The notes: generated by a model not told the origin, from the letters alone. DNA of 64,000 nt from Microbacterium sp. APC 3901 (GCF_030407765.1 NZ_JASDCU010000011.1:2128-66127); one strand, 5' to 3'; positions 42,175 to 51,320 are shown, numbered from the stretch's first letter. Numbers and translations are program-made.

Positions 42175-44007
42175 TCAGCCGCCGAGGGCGACGTTGGTCG
42201 TGGTGACGGGCTCGTCGTAGATGGCGGCGATCTCGTCGGCGAAGTCGCTCATGATCACGTTGCGCTTGATCGACATCTTGGGCGTGAGATGACCGGACGC
42301 CTCGGTCCACTCGCTGTCGAGAACCGTGAACTTGCGGATCGACTCGGCACGGGACACCCGGGCGTTGGCGGCATCCACTGCCTTCTGGATCTCAGCTCGG
42401 ACCGCGTCGTTCTTCGATGCCTCGGCGAGCGACATCTCCTTGGGCAATCCGGCGTTGGCGAGCCAGGTCGGCAGCATCTCGGGGTCGAGCGTGATGAGCG
42501 CCGAGATGAACGGACGCTGGTCTCCGACGACCACGACCTGTCCGATGATCGGATTTGCCCGGATCGGGTCCTCGAGAGCGGCGGGTGCGACGTTCTTGCC
42601 GCCGGCCGTCACGATGATCTCCTTCTTGCGACCGGTGATGGTGAGGAACCCCTCGGAGTCGAAGCTGCCGATGTCGCCGGTGCGGAACCAGCCTCCGTCG
42701 CTGAACGCGTCGGCGGTGGCCTCGGGGTTGTTCCAGTACTCCTTGAACACGTTGATGCCGCGCACCTCGATCTCGCCGTCGTCAGCGAGCCGCACCCCCA
42801 CACCCGGGAGTGCCGGGCCGACCGTGCCGATCTTCGACTTGTCGGCGAGGTTCACGGTTGCGGGAGCGGTCGTCTCGGTCAAGCCGTAGCCCTCGAGGAT
42901 CACCACGCCGAGACTGTGGAAGAAGTGGCCGAGTCTCGCACCGAGGGGAGCCGAACCCGACACGGCGTAGACGACGTTGCCGCCCATCGCCTCGCGCAGC
43001 TTGCTGTACACCAGCTTGTTGAACAGCGCGAACTTCAGCTTGGTTCCGAACGGAATGCTCTTGCCCTCTTCGAGGAGCTTGGAGTGCTGGATCGCGACGT
43101 CGGCGGCAGCGCGGAAGATCTTGCCCTTGCCGCCTGCTTCGGCCTTCTGCTCCGCCGAGTTGTAGACCTTCTCGAACACCCGCGGCACCGCGAGCAGGAA
43201 CGTCGGCTTGAACGAGCCGAGCGCCGGGAGCAGCTGTCGCGTGTCAGGCTGGTGCCCGGTGCGGACACCCGCGTGGATGTTCAGGATCGAGATGAACCGG
43301 GCGAACACATGCGCGGTGGTGATGAACAGCAGTGTCGACGCGCCCGGAGTCTGTACGACCGCGTCCAGCGCCTTGGCGGAGTTGCGGCAGAGTTCGACGA
43401 AGTTGCTGTGTGTGAGAACGCAGCCCTTCGGACGACCCGTCGAGCCGGAGGTGTAGATGAGCGTGGCGATGTCGGAGCCCACTGCGATGCTGCGCAGACG
43501 CTCGATCTCGGCATCCGGCACCGATGCGCCCTGAGCGGTCAACGAGTCGATCGCGCCGAGGTGCAGCTGCCAGACTTCGCGAAGCAGCGGGAGGTCGCCG
43601 CGCACCTCGTCGAGGCGCGCGAAGTGCTCGGGCGACTCGACGACGAGAGCGATGGCTCCGGAGTCCTCGAGGATCCACTGGATCTGCGACGGCGAGCTGG
43701 TCTCGTAGATCGGCACCATCACGGCGCCCGCATAGAACAGGGCGAAGTCCACGAGCGTCCAGTCGTACGTGGTGCGGGCCAGGAAACCCACCTTCTCGCC
43801 CGGTTGGATGCCGGCGGCCACGAATCCCTTGGCCAGTGCGATGACGGCGGTCTCGAAGTCGGCGGCGGTGATGTCTCGCCAGCCCTCACCGTCGGGCACC
43901 GAGAACAGAGGGCGATCCGGCGTCGCCTTGACGCGCTGTGCCAGCAGGTCTGAGACGTTCGCTTCTGGGTCGGCGGGGATGACGGCAGGGACTTCAAACT
44001 GGACCAC
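42175..44007 (-). CDS. fadD: Long-chain acyl-CoA synthetase (AMP-forming)
   Basis: 610 aa. Activates fatty acids to acyl-CoA through an acyl-adenylate. The P-loop-like motif is LIYTSGSTGRPKGCVLTHSN (about residues 175-194), with EGYGLTETTA, GEIEVRG-like DDGEIEVRGIN and the C-terminal lysine region ITGRKKEIIVTAGGKNVAP. GTG 44007 was chosen: it has GGAG 7-9 nt upstream and gives the usual start (VQFEVPAVIP); an ATG at 44154 would overlap the divergent plsC promoter. The place matches fadD15 of M. tuberculosis, divergent from plsC here. Confidence 0.92.
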   Translation of the reverse strand: MVQFEVPAVIPADPEANVSDLLAQRVKATPDRPLFSVPDGEGWRDITAADFETAVIALAKGFVAAGIQPGEKVGFLARTTYDWTLVDFALFYAGAVMVPIYETSSPSQIQWILEDSGAIALVVESPEHFARLDEVRGDLPLLREVWQLHLGAIDSLTAQGASVPDAEIERLRSIAVGSDIATLIYTSGSTGRPKGCVLTHSNFVELCRNSAKALDAVVQTPGASTLLFITTAHVFARFISILNIHAGVRTGHQPDTRQLLPALGSFKPTFLLAVPRVFEKVYNSAEQKAEAGGKGKIFRAAADVAIQHSKLLEEGKSIPFGTKLKFALFNKLVYSKLREAMGGNVVYAVSGSAPLGARLGHFFHSLGVVILEGYGLTETTAPATVNLADKSKIGTVGPALPGVGVRLADDGEIEVRGINVFKEYWNNPEATADAFSDGGWFRTGDIGSFDSEGFLTITGRKKEIIVTAGGKNVAPAALEDPIRANPIIGQVVVVGDQRPFISALITLDPEMLPTWLANAGLPKEMSLAEASKNDAVRAEIQKAVDAANARVSRAESIRKFTVLDSEWTEASGHLTPKMSIKRNVIMSDFADEIAAIYDEPVTTTNVALGG

Positions 44008-44048
44008 GGCAGCTCCTTCGGTACCGGTCGGGCACTGGGTTGCACACG

Positions 44049-44054
44049 AGTCTA
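44049..44054 (-). promoter_or_regulatory. -10 box TAGACT of fadD
   Basis: Minus strand, about 42 nt before GTG 44007; the leader carries GGAG. Confidence 0.45.
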
Positions 44055-44144
44055 GAGCATGGCACTCAGTCGCACATCTGGTGAGACCGGGTCGCCGATC
44101 ACGTGTCGTCGGCGCAACGCGCCGGCGGATGCCGATCGCGGCGC

Positions 44145-44150
44145 TAGACT
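44145..44150 (+). promoter_or_regulatory. -10 box TAGACT of plsC
   Basis: Ends 8 nt before ATG 44159, implying a leaderless plsC mRNA. Confidence 0.55.
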
Positions 44151-44158
44151 TCACCTCG

Positions 44159-44857
44159 ATGTTCTACTGGCTGATGAAGTACGTGGCGATCGGTCCCGTG
44201 GTCAAAGCGATTTTCCGACCATGGGTGGTCGGCCGTGCGAACATCCCGGCACAGGGGGCTGCGATCCTCGCCAGCAATCACCTGTCGTTCGCCGACTCGA
44301 TCTTCCTGCCGCTGATGATCGACCGCCCCATGTCGTTCCTCGCCAAGAGCGACTACTTCACCGGGCGAGGACTCAAGGGCTGGGCCACGAAGTTCTTCAT
44401 GAAGGCGACCGGGCAGATCCCGATCGATCGCTCGGGCGGAAAAGCCTCGGAGGCATCGCTGAACACCGGCCTGCAGGTGCTCGGCCGCGGGGACCTGCTC
44501 GGCATCTACCCGGAGGGCACGCGAAGCCCCGACGGAAGGCTCTATCGGGGCCGCACCGGCATCGCGCGCATGGCCATGGAGGCGAAGGTCCCCGTGGTTC
44601 CCGTCATCATGGTCGACACCGACACGGCGATGCCCATCGGACAGCGTCTGCCTCGTGTGGTGAGAGTGGGGATCGTCATCGGCGAACCCCTGGACTTCTC
44701 CAGATACGCGGGCATGGAGAACGACCGCTACATCCTGCGATCCGTCACAGACGAGATCATGGTCGCCCTCCAGAGGCTGGGCGAGCAGCAGTACGACGAC
44801 GTGTATGCGTCGAGCGTCAAGGACAGGCTTCCGGCCCGCGTCACACAGCGCTCCTGA
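44159..44857 (+). CDS. plsC: 1-acyl-sn-glycerol-3-phosphate acyltransferase
   Basis: 232 aa. Transfers acyl groups to lysophosphatidic acid in phospholipid synthesis at the inner membrane face. Motif I is NHLSFADS (H-x4-D, about residue 42). Motif III is IYPEGTRSPDG (about 118), with the phosphate-binding RSGGKASEASLN between. A hydrophobic N-terminal helix (FYWLMKYVAIGPVVKAIF) may associate with the membrane. The start is fixed by the leaderless -10 box; longer frames run into fadD on the other strand. It sits next to the acyl-CoA synthetase, consistent with lipid supply. Confidence 0.9.
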   Translation: MFYWLMKYVAIGPVVKAIFRPWVVGRANIPAQGAAILASNHLSFADSIFLPLMIDRPMSFLAKSDYFTGRGLKGWATKFFMKATGQIPIDRSGGKASEASLNTGLQVLGRGDLLGIYPEGTRSPDGRLYRGRTGIARMAMEAKVPVVPVIMVDTDTAMPIGQRLPRVVRVGIVIGEPLDFSRYAGMENDRYILRSVTDEIMVALQRLGEQQYDDVYASSVKDRLPARVTQRS

Positions 44858-44882
44858 GGCATCTCGACATCGTCGCGAGCAC

Positions 44883-44888
44883 TAGGCT
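44883..44888 (+). promoter_or_regulatory. -10 box TAGGCT of aroG
   Basis: Ends 7 nt before ATG 44896; leaderless start. Confidence 0.6.
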
Positions 44889-44895
44889 GGACATC

Positions 44896-46236
44896 ATGCT
44901 CCAGCACCACATCGACGCGCTTGACGCGTGGCGCTCGCTCCCGATCAAGCAGCAGCCTCAGTGGCTCGACGCCGAGCGCGTCTCCGAGGTCTCCGCGCAG
45001 ATCTCGACGCTTCCGCCCCTGGTGTTCGCAGGCGAGGTCGACAACCTCCGCGATCGCCTGGCACGCGCAGCGTCGGGCAAGGCGTTCCTGCTTCAGGGCG
45101 GGGACTGCGCAGAGACCTTCGCCGGCGCCACCGCCGATCAGATCCGCAACCGCATCAAGACGGTTCTGCAGATGGCGGTCGTGCTGACGTACGGGGCGTC
45201 GATGCCGGTCGTGAAGATGGGGCGCATGGCGGGCCAGTTCGCCAAGCCCCGTTCCAGCGACACCGAGACCCGTGGCGACGTGACGCTTCCCGCATACCGC
45301 GGCGACATCGTGAACGGCTACGACTTCACCGAGGCTTCCCGCCGAGCCGATCCGGGTCGTCTGCTGCAGGGGTACCACACCGCCGCGTCGACGCTCAACC
45401 TGATCCGCGCGTTCACGCAGGGTGGCTTCGCCGACCTGCGCGAGGTGCACTCGTGGAACAAGGGCTTCGCGCAGAACCCGGCCAACCAGCGTTACGAGCG
45501 CATGGCAGCCGAGATCGACCGGGCCATCAAGTTCATGGAGGCGGCCGGCGCCGACTTCGACGAACTCACGCGCGTGGAGTTCTTCACGGGCCACGAGGGT
45601 CTGCTGATGGACTACGAGCGCCCGATGACCCGCATCGACTCCCGCACGGACACGCCATTCAACACCTCCGCGCACTTCCTGTGGATCGGCGAGCGCACGC
45701 GTGAGCTCGACGGCGCCCACGTCGACTACTTCTCGAAGATCCGCAACCCGATCGGCGTGAAGCTCGGTCCGACCACGACCCCCGAGACTGCTCTCGCGCT
45801 GATCGACAAGCTCGACCCGAACCGCGAGCCCGGACGCCTGACATTCATCACGCGCATGGGCGCGGGCAAGATCCGCGACGCTCTGCCGCCGCTGCTCGAG
45901 GCCGTGCGTGATTCGGGTGCGCAGCCGCTGTGGGTCACCGACCCGATGCACGGCAACGGGATCACGACGCCCACCGGGTACAAGACACGTCGCTTCGATG
46001 ATGTCGTCGACGAGGTGCGCGGATTCTTCGAGGCCCATCGCGCTGTGGGAACCTTCCCCGGCGGCATCCACGTCGAGCTCACCGGCGACGACGTCACCGA
46101 GTGCCTCGGAGGATCCGAGCACATCGACGAGGCCGCCCTGGCCACCCGCTACGAGAGTCTCTGCGACCCGCGCCTCAACCACATGCAGTCGCTCGAACTG
46201 GCCTTCCTCGTCGCGGAAGAGCTCGAGAAGCGCTGA
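44896..46236 (+). CDS. aroG: Class II 3-deoxy-7-phosphoheptulonate (DAHP) synthase
   Basis: 446 aa. First step of the shikimate pathway: phosphoenolpyruvate plus erythrose 4-phosphate gives DAHP. Class II (plant/mycobacterial AroG) hallmarks: FLLQGGDCAETFA (metal-binding Cys, about residue 68), KMGRMAGQFAKPRS, GFADLREVHSWNKGF, FITRMGAGKIRD and WVTDPMHGNG. ATG 44896 is fixed by the -10 box; a frame extending to 44059 would cover plsC and is rejected. In the same region as Rv2178c in M. tuberculosis. A long perfect-stem terminator follows. Confidence 0.95.
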   Translation: MLQHHIDALDAWRSLPIKQQPQWLDAERVSEVSAQISTLPPLVFAGEVDNLRDRLARAASGKAFLLQGGDCAETFAGATADQIRNRIKTVLQMAVVLTYGASMPVVKMGRMAGQFAKPRSSDTETRGDVTLPAYRGDIVNGYDFTEASRRADPGRLLQGYHTAASTLNLIRAFTQGGFADLREVHSWNKGFAQNPANQRYERMAAEIDRAIKFMEAAGADFDELTRVEFFTGHEGLLMDYERPMTRIDSRTDTPFNTSAHFLWIGERTRELDGAHVDYFSKIRNPIGVKLGPTTTPETALALIDKLDPNREPGRLTFITRMGAGKIRDALPPLLEAVRDSGAQPLWVTDPMHGNGITTPTGYKTRRFDDVVDEVRGFFEAHRAVGTFPGGIHVELTGDDVTECLGGSEHIDEAALATRYESLCDPRLNHMQSLELAFLVAEELEKR

Positions 46237-46250
46237 CCGGCGAACGACCG

Positions 46251-46292
46251 AGAACGGCAGCCCTTTCCGCGTGCGGAGAGGGCTGCCGTTCT
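46251..46292. terminator. Terminator hairpin after aroG
   Basis: AGAACGGCAGCCCT/AGGGCTGCCGTTCT, a perfect 14-bp stem continued by TCCGC/GCGGA, between convergent aroG and pknL. Confidence 0.9.
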
Positions 46293-46350
46293 GCGACCCG
46301 CAGACGGAAGCGCACGGCGAGTCGACCAGCAGTTCCTGGACGGAGCCGCT

Positions 46351-48297
46351 CTAGAACGCGCTGCTTCGAATCTGCAGCGTGATCTCCGTGCCCTTCGCGC
46401 GCTGAGAGCCTGCTCCAGGGTCTGAGCCGGTGACCTCGGTGAAGTCGTTGGGGAACGCGTTCCAGATGCCGTTCCAGGTCGGTTCGAAACCTGCATCGCG
46501 GATCGTCTGGGCCGCTTCGTCCCGGCTCAGTCCCTCGACATCCGGCACGGGGAACAGCTCGGGTCCCTTCGAGACGATCAGCTGGACCGTATCGCCGGGG
46601 CGTCGATTGCCTTCCTCGGCGCGGTCGGTGACTCCGATGACGATGTCCTTCGCGACGGAATCACTGAAGACGAACTGCGAATCGGCGTTGACCTCGACGC
46701 CCTTGTCGCGGAGCGTGTTCGTCGCCTGGTCCACGCTCATGCCCGCGACGTCGGGGAAGGCACCGGCCGAGACGTAGAGTTCGACGGTGTCGTCCTCGAG
46801 CAGCTCGCAGCCCTCGGCGCATGCATACACCTCGCCGCCGGCGCGGGGTGTCACGAAGGCGTTGATCACGCGTCCGGCATCGGCATCGGAGAAGAGAAGC
46901 AGGGGGGTCTCGGTGACGTTGACCTTGATGTCCGCGAGGTAGTCGCGGGCCTCCTGCTCTGTCTTGCCGTTGAGGGGCTCCGCAGTGTGCGACGCGGGCC
47001 CTGAGGAGACGAAGACCGTGATCTCGGTGCCCTTGTCGAGCCGTTCGCCCTCGTCGGGATCCGTCCGGATCGTCTCGCCGCTGGGAACGTCGATGGAGCT
47101 CTCCTCGCCGCGTACGGGCACGAAGCCCTCCGCGGTCAACGCCGAGGCGGCATCGTCGTACGACAGTCCGACGACTCCGGGGACGGCGACGAGGGATCCA
47201 GGGCCGGATCCGAACCACCACCCGACACCGCCCGCCACCGTGGCGAGGAGCAGCACCAGCGTCAGCAGGAACGCACCACGGGCGCGTCGTCGCGACGAAC
47301 GACGCCGCAGGAGTGTGGCGTTGTCGACCGCGGCCTGCACCGGGGCGGTGGGGTCGGCGATGACCATCGTGCTCGGCATGACCTTGGTGAGGTCGGCGGA
47401 GTCGGCCTGAGAGCGCTGCGAGGCTGTGGCGGCTGCGACCGCGGGGGCGATGCCCAGACCGCGCTCGATCTCGCGCAGTCGCTCCAGCATCTGACCGGCG
47501 TCGTCGGGGCGCTCGTCCGGTGACTTCTCCGTCGCCCAGAGCACGAGCTCATCGAGCTGCTCCGGTACGCCGGGGTTGCGGACGCTCGGCCGTGGCACCG
47601 ACTCGGTGGCGTGCTGGAAGGCGATCTGCATGGGCTGCTCGCCTTTATAGGGCTGCTCGCCGACCAGCATCTCGTAGAGCATGATGCCGAGCGCATAGAT
47701 GTCGCTTCTGGCGTCGGCCGTTCCTCGTGTGACGAGCTCCGGTGCGAGGTACGCGATGGTACCGAGCAGCTGCTGGCCGGTGGCCGTGTTCGCAGTCGTC
47801 GCGCGGGCGAGGCCGAAGTCGCCGATCTTGATGCGCCCGTCTTCGGCCAGCAGCACGTTCTCGGGCTTCACATCACGGTGGACGATTCCGGCGCGGTGCG
47901 CTGCCGAGAGCCCGGCGAGCACGGCATCCATGATGGTGATCGTCTGCGGGACCGTGAGGCGCTTCTGCTCGCGAAGCAGTTCGCGGAGCGTGATGCCCGG
48001 CAGGTATTCCATCACCAGGTACGCGAGCTCGCCGTCCTGGCCCTGATCGAACACGTTGACGACGTGCGGGTCGGCCAGCCGCGCCGCTGCGCGCGCCTCC
48101 TGGATGAACTTGCTCTGGAAGGCGGAATCGTCGCTGAGATGGGCGTGCATGACCTTCAGGGCGATGCGTCGCTCGAGTCGAAGATCGGTGGCGACGTATA
48201 CCGTCGCCATGCCTCCGCGCGCGATTCGGGCCCGCACGCGGTATCGACCGTCGACAAGCCGCCCGATGAGGGGGTCGGCCTGCTGATTGGTCGTCAC
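46351..48297 (-). CDS. pknL: PASTA-domain Ser/Thr protein kinase (PknL position)
   Basis: 648 aa, membrane-spanning. Kinase domain residues ~15-275: Gly loop ARGGMATVY, VAIK-type lysine in IALKVM, catalytic HRDVKPEN, DFGLA and APE. A juxtamembrane linker with Thr-rich sites precedes one TM helix (FLLTLVLLLATVAGGVGWWF, about residue 345). Four PASTA-like repeats follow outside; the second carries a CAEGC cysteine pair. Location between aroG and an Rv2175c homologue matches PknL, although M. tuberculosis PknL lacks PASTA domains. GTG 48297 is preceded at 6 nt by TAGAAT. It probably senses cell wall fragments and phosphorylates the Rv2175c-like regulator; that link is inference. Confidence 0.88.
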   Translation of the reverse strand: MTTNQQADPLIGRLVDGRYRVRARIARGGMATVYVATDLRLERRIALKVMHAHLSDDSAFQSKFIQEARAAARLADPHVVNVFDQGQDGELAYLVMEYLPGITLRELLREQKRLTVPQTITIMDAVLAGLSAAHRAGIVHRDVKPENVLLAEDGRIKIGDFGLARATTANTATGQQLLGTIAYLAPELVTRGTADARSDIYALGIMLYEMLVGEQPYKGEQPMQIAFQHATESVPRPSVRNPGVPEQLDELVLWATEKSPDERPDDAGQMLERLREIERGLGIAPAVAAATASQRSQADSADLTKVMPSTMVIADPTAPVQAAVDNATLLRRRSSRRRARGAFLLTLVLLLATVAGGVGWWFGSGPGSLVAVPGVVGLSYDDAASALTAEGFVPVRGEESSIDVPSGETIRTDPDEGERLDKGTEITVFVSSGPASHTAEPLNGKTEQEARDYLADIKVNVTETPLLLFSDADAGRVINAFVTPRAGGEVYACAEGCELLEDDTVELYVSAGAFPDVAGMSVDQATNTLRDKGVEVNADSQFVFSDSVAKDIVIGVTDRAEEGNRRPGDTVQLIVSKGPELFPVPDVEGLSRDEAAQTIRDAGFEPTWNGIWNAFPNDFTEVTGSDPGAGSQRAKGTEITLQIRSSAF

Positions 48298-48303
48298 GTC
48301 AAG

Positions 48304-48309
48304 ATTCTA
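48304..48309 (-). promoter_or_regulatory. -10 box TAGAAT of pknL
   Basis: Minus strand, 6 nt before GTG 48297; leaderless start. Confidence 0.6.
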
Positions 48310-48376
48310 TGGAGAACTGCCTGAAAGCCCGGGGAGCGGCTCGCCCCTTGCGCCTGCGGGTTTGCCCGAAAGGCGA

Positions 48377-49564
48377 TCAACCGTGCTGACCGAGCCACTG
48401 GAAGGACTGGGTCTCCCACTGGCCGTAGCGTTCGGGATACGCCGAGATCTGCACTGCCTGTGCGGCATCCGTGAACCGCAGGCTCTCCCAGCCGGGGATG
48501 TCGAGAAGTCCGCGAGAGGCGGGCCCGTTCGGGTCTGCGGAGCCGCCGTAGAAGACCCGGGTGCTGCGGTCTGGGTCGACGGCCTGCTCGGGGGTTCCCC
48601 AACCCATGCTCGGGCGCTGCTGGAAGAGCCCGAGCGAGTCGCGGTCGCCCCACGACAGATTGCGCATGCTGGATTCGACCATCGCGGTGGCGAGGGCGAT
48701 CGCGATGGCGCGGTCGGGTACGCCGAGATCGCGGCCGACGCGGATGATGACCGAGGCGTTGCCGGCCTGTTCGGCGTCGAGGTTCGCGAACAGCTGGGCC
48801 GGTGGTGCGGTGGCGACCGCAGCGGGCGCCGGAGCAGCCACCGGCGCTGCGGCGACGACCAGGCTCTGACCGGGGTAGATGATCGCCCCGGGCGTCATGC
48901 CGTTCAGTGCATAGAGCTGTGCGACGGTCGTGCCGTGCTTCTTCGCGATCGCGAACAGGGTGTCGCCTGCGGCCACGGCGTGGGTCTGGCCACCCGCCGC
49001 CACCGGAGCGGGTGCGGCCGGAGCGACCGCTGCTGCGGGCGGGGGAGCGGAAGATCCCGCGAGTGCGAGCTGCTGGCCGGGGTAGATGACGGATGCCCGG
49101 GTGAGGCCGTTCGCGGCGAGCACGGCGTCGACGCTCGTGCCATGTCGCTGCGCGATGCTGAACACCGTGTCGCCCGCGGCGACAGTGTGAGTGGCGGCGG
49201 ATCCGGTCGGGGTCGGTGCAGCGGGGGCGACGGGTGCGGCACCGGCTGTCAGCGCGAGAGCCTGCCCCGGATAGATCACCGAACGCCAGCCGAGTCCGTT
49301 CCAGGTGAGCACGTCGACCGTCCGGAGCCCGAAGCGGCTCGCGATCGATGAGATCGTGTCGCCGGGGTGCACGGTGTAGGAGGCCGGAGGCGCTTCGGCG
49401 GGGGCGATGCGCGTCGGTGTCGACTGGAGTCGCTCGATCGTCGGCGACACGGCCTCCGCTGCAGCGGGAGTGGCGGCGATCGCCGCCGACAGTGTGCCCA
49501 GCACAGCGGCGGGTACACCGAGCTGGATGTAGCGCGTCCGTCGCGTGACAGCATGCGTGGTCAA
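48377..49564 (-). CDS. Secreted LysM cell-wall protein with transglycosylase-like C-terminus
   Basis: 395 aa. Signal peptide: RRTRYIQLGVPAAVLGTLSA, cleavage near TPAAA-EA. Three LysM repeats (YTVHPGDTISSIASRFGL; HTVAAGDTVFSIAQRHGT; HAVAAGDTLFAIAKKHGT) each end in IYPGQ and are joined by Pro/Ala linkers. The C-terminal domain (IALATAMVESSMRNL, LGLFQQRPSMGWG) looks like a lysozyme-fold transglycosylase with Glu in MVESS; its catalysis is unproven. TTG 49564 was chosen: GGGAG lies 6 nt upstream and it puts the signal peptide at the N-terminus. The alternative ATG 49621 overlaps a good -35 box. Confidence 0.82.
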   Translation of the reverse strand: MTTHAVTRRTRYIQLGVPAAVLGTLSAAIAATPAAAEAVSPTIERLQSTPTRIAPAEAPPASYTVHPGDTISSIASRFGLRTVDVLTWNGLGWRSVIYPGQALALTAGAAPVAPAAPTPTGSAATHTVAAGDTVFSIAQRHGTSVDAVLAANGLTRASVIYPGQQLALAGSSAPPPAAAVAPAAPAPVAAGGQTHAVAAGDTLFAIAKKHGTTVAQLYALNGMTPGAIIYPGQSLVVAAAPVAAPAPAAVATAPPAQLFANLDAEQAGNASVIIRVGRDLGVPDRAIAIALATAMVESSMRNLSWGDRDSLGLFQQRPSMGWGTPEQAVDPDRSTRVFYGGSADPNGPASRGLLDIPGWESLRFTDAAQAVQISAYPERYGQWETQSFQWLGQHG

Positions 49565-49592
49565 GGTGGTCTCCCTTGTTCGACGTCCGCCC

Positions 49593-49621
49593 ACGGTGAC
49601 ACGTATGTAAACGGAAGTCAA
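49593..49621 (-). promoter_or_regulatory. Promoter TTGACT-N17-CACCGT of the LysM gene
   Basis: Minus strand, -35 at 49616-49621 and -10 at 49593-49598, spaced 17 bp. It leaves a ~22-nt leader with GGGAG before TTG 49564 and argues against the ATG at 49621. Confidence 0.5.
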
Positions 49622-49716
49622 CAGAAGTGACGGGTGGTGCTGCTGTTGCGGATGTGGCTCAACGCGGTGATCGGGTCGAAAATGCGGTCGGCCCTCAGAG
49701 GTGAGATAGTTGCAAC

Positions 49717-50127
49717 GTGTCTGTGTCGTCTGAAAGTAATCCCTCCGAAACCCCGCAGTCCGAGGTCGGGTCCGAGAGCGCCGTGAGCGCCCCCGGCGTC
49801 ACCGCGACCGGCTGGCTGACCATGCCCGATCTCGTCGACGTCCTCGATGAGACGCTGGGTCGCGTGCGTCGGCTGATCGACGAGCACTACCTCATCGGAT
49901 CGCGTCGTTCCGGTGTGTTCGCGGTTCCGTCGGTGTTCATCGTCGACGACCACCCGCTTTCTTCGCTGCGCGGCACCATCATCGTCCTGCAGGACGCGGG
50001 TTTCACCGACGACGAGGTCATCGACTGGCTGCTCGCCTTCGACGACGAGCTGGGTCGCTCTCCGATCGACGCGCTTCTCGCCGGCCACAAGAGCGCTGTG
50101 CGCCGGGTCGCCCGCACCCTCGCCTGA
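49717..50127 (+). CDS. Rv2175c-family DNA-binding protein
   Basis: 136 aa. A disordered Ser/Thr/Glu-rich N-terminus (~28 residues, with possible phospho-acceptor Thr and Ser) is followed by a winged-helix DNA-binding domain (WLTMPDLVDVLDETLGRVRR, LIGSRRSGVFAVPSVFI) and a helical C-terminal domain (AGFTDDEVIDWLLAFDDELG). M. tuberculosis Rv2175c is a PknL substrate whose DNA binding is lost on phosphorylation. The kinase gene lies two genes away here, supporting the same circuit. GTG 49717 has a -10-like GATAGT 6 nt upstream. Confidence 0.86.
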   Translation: MSVSSESNPSETPQSEVGSESAVSAPGVTATGWLTMPDLVDVLDETLGRVRRLIDEHYLIGSRRSGVFAVPSVFIVDDHPLSSLRGTIIVLQDAGFTDDEVIDWLLAFDDELGRSPIDALLAGHKSAVRRVARTLA

Positions 50128-50167
50128 GCCGAGCGGTCGCCACCGCTCGGATTCGTGCCCTGAGGTC

Positions 50168-51256
50168 TCAGGCCGACCGCACCGTGGCGGCGCGTGCGAG
50201 TTCGCGCAGGTCTCCGACGGCAGCATCGTCGAGTCGTGCTCGGGAGAGCGCCCGATCGGCTTCTTGTGCGTACTCGTCGATCATGCTCTCCACTCTCTCG
50301 AGAGCGCCGGAGGCCGTGATGGTCTCCTGGAGGAATGCGACCTGCTCGCCCGTGAGGTCGGGATCGCCGAGCATCTCGTCGAACAGAGTGCGGGCCGACG
50401 TGTCGAGCGTCTGCCTGGTGAGCGCGACGAGCACCGTGCGCTTGCCCTCGCGCAGGTCATCGCCGGCAGGCTTGCCCGTGACGGCGGCATCGCCGTAGAC
50501 CCCGAGCAGATCATCGCGAAGTTGGAACGCCATCCCGATCGGATGACCGAACGTGCGAAGGGCCAGGAGCTGGTCATCGTCGGCATCTGCGATCGCCGCG
50601 CCGAGCACCAGCGGCTGCTCGATGCTGTACCGCGCAGACTTGAACGAGACCACCCGAAGGGCACGTTCGACGTGCGAGTCGGTGGCGTGGACGCTCCATG
50701 CGGACTCCTCGGCGATGTCGAGGAACTGCCCCACGGTGACGTCTCGGCGCATGCGACCGTATTCGCGTCGGACAGCCGCCGCATGGGGGAGCGGTTCGAT
50801 GGCGTCCTCGAGGAGGTCATCGCTCCAGGCCACCAGCAGGTCGCCGAGGAGGATCGCCGCCGAGCGGCCGAACGCCGCCGGGTCGCCGCGCCAACCGGCC
50901 CCGACATGGGCGCTCTCCAGCGCGCGGTGAGCGGCCGGCCGGCCGCGTCGGGTGTCGGAGTTGTCGATCAGGTCGTCGTGCACCAGCGCGGCGGACTGGA
51001 AGATCTCCAGGGCAGAGCAGACATCCCAGAGGGCTGCGGTCTCCGCGGCGTCGCGATCGCGGAAGCGTGCGACGGCCTGCCAGCCCGCGTGGCAGAAACG
51101 GGCTCGCAGTCGCTTGCCGCCTACCAGAGTGTCGGCTGCCGAATCGATCAGACCCGCGGCATCGGCGCCGTAGTCGGTCGACTCGCCTCGCATCCGGTCG
51201 AGGAACAGCCTCAGGCGGGCGGCGACGGCGTCGGAGACGAAGGAGGGGGTCGGCAC
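50168..51256 (-). CDS. Polyprenyl diphosphate synthase (geranylgeranyl type)
   Basis: 362 aa. An all-helical trans-prenyltransferase condensing isopentenyl diphosphate with an allylic diphosphate. First aspartate-rich motif: LVHDDLIDNSDTRRG (DDxxD, about residue 92). Second: FQLRDDLLGVYGD (about 245). GGKRLRAR near residue 46 binds isopentenyl diphosphate. Corresponds by position to idsA2 (Rv2173). GTG 51256 is chosen because TATGCT ends 7 nt upstream; an in-frame ATG at 51280 precedes that box. Probable product: a C20 or longer diphosphate for quinones or carotenoids, unverified. Confidence 0.88.
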   Translation of the reverse strand: MPTPSFVSDAVAARLRLFLDRMRGESTDYGADAAGLIDSAADTLVGGKRLRARFCHAGWQAVARFRDRDAAETAALWDVCSALEIFQSAALVHDDLIDNSDTRRGRPAAHRALESAHVGAGWRGDPAAFGRSAAILLGDLLVAWSDDLLEDAIEPLPHAAAVRREYGRMRRDVTVGQFLDIAEESAWSVHATDSHVERALRVVSFKSARYSIEQPLVLGAAIADADDDQLLALRTFGHPIGMAFQLRDDLLGVYGDAAVTGKPAGDDLREGKRTVLVALTRQTLDTSARTLFDEMLGDPDLTGEQVAFLQETITASGALERVESMIDEYAQEADRALSRARLDDAAVGDLRELARAATVRSA

Positions 51257-51263
51257 GACTCCC

Positions 51264-51269
51264 AGCATA
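51264..51269 (-). promoter_or_regulatory. -10 box TATGCT of the polyprenyl synthase gene
   Basis: Minus strand, 7 nt before GTG 51256; decides that start. Confidence 0.5.
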
Positions 51270-51320
51270 CGTAAAGCCAACGGAGGGTCTTACTGCTAGC
51301 CCGCAGCGGCATACCGCGCG

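Noticed and set aside
44059..46236. Extended DAHP synthase reading frame starting inside plsC
   Set aside because: The upstream part covers plsC in another frame; the enzyme family starts at ATG 44896, which has a -10 box 7 nt before it.
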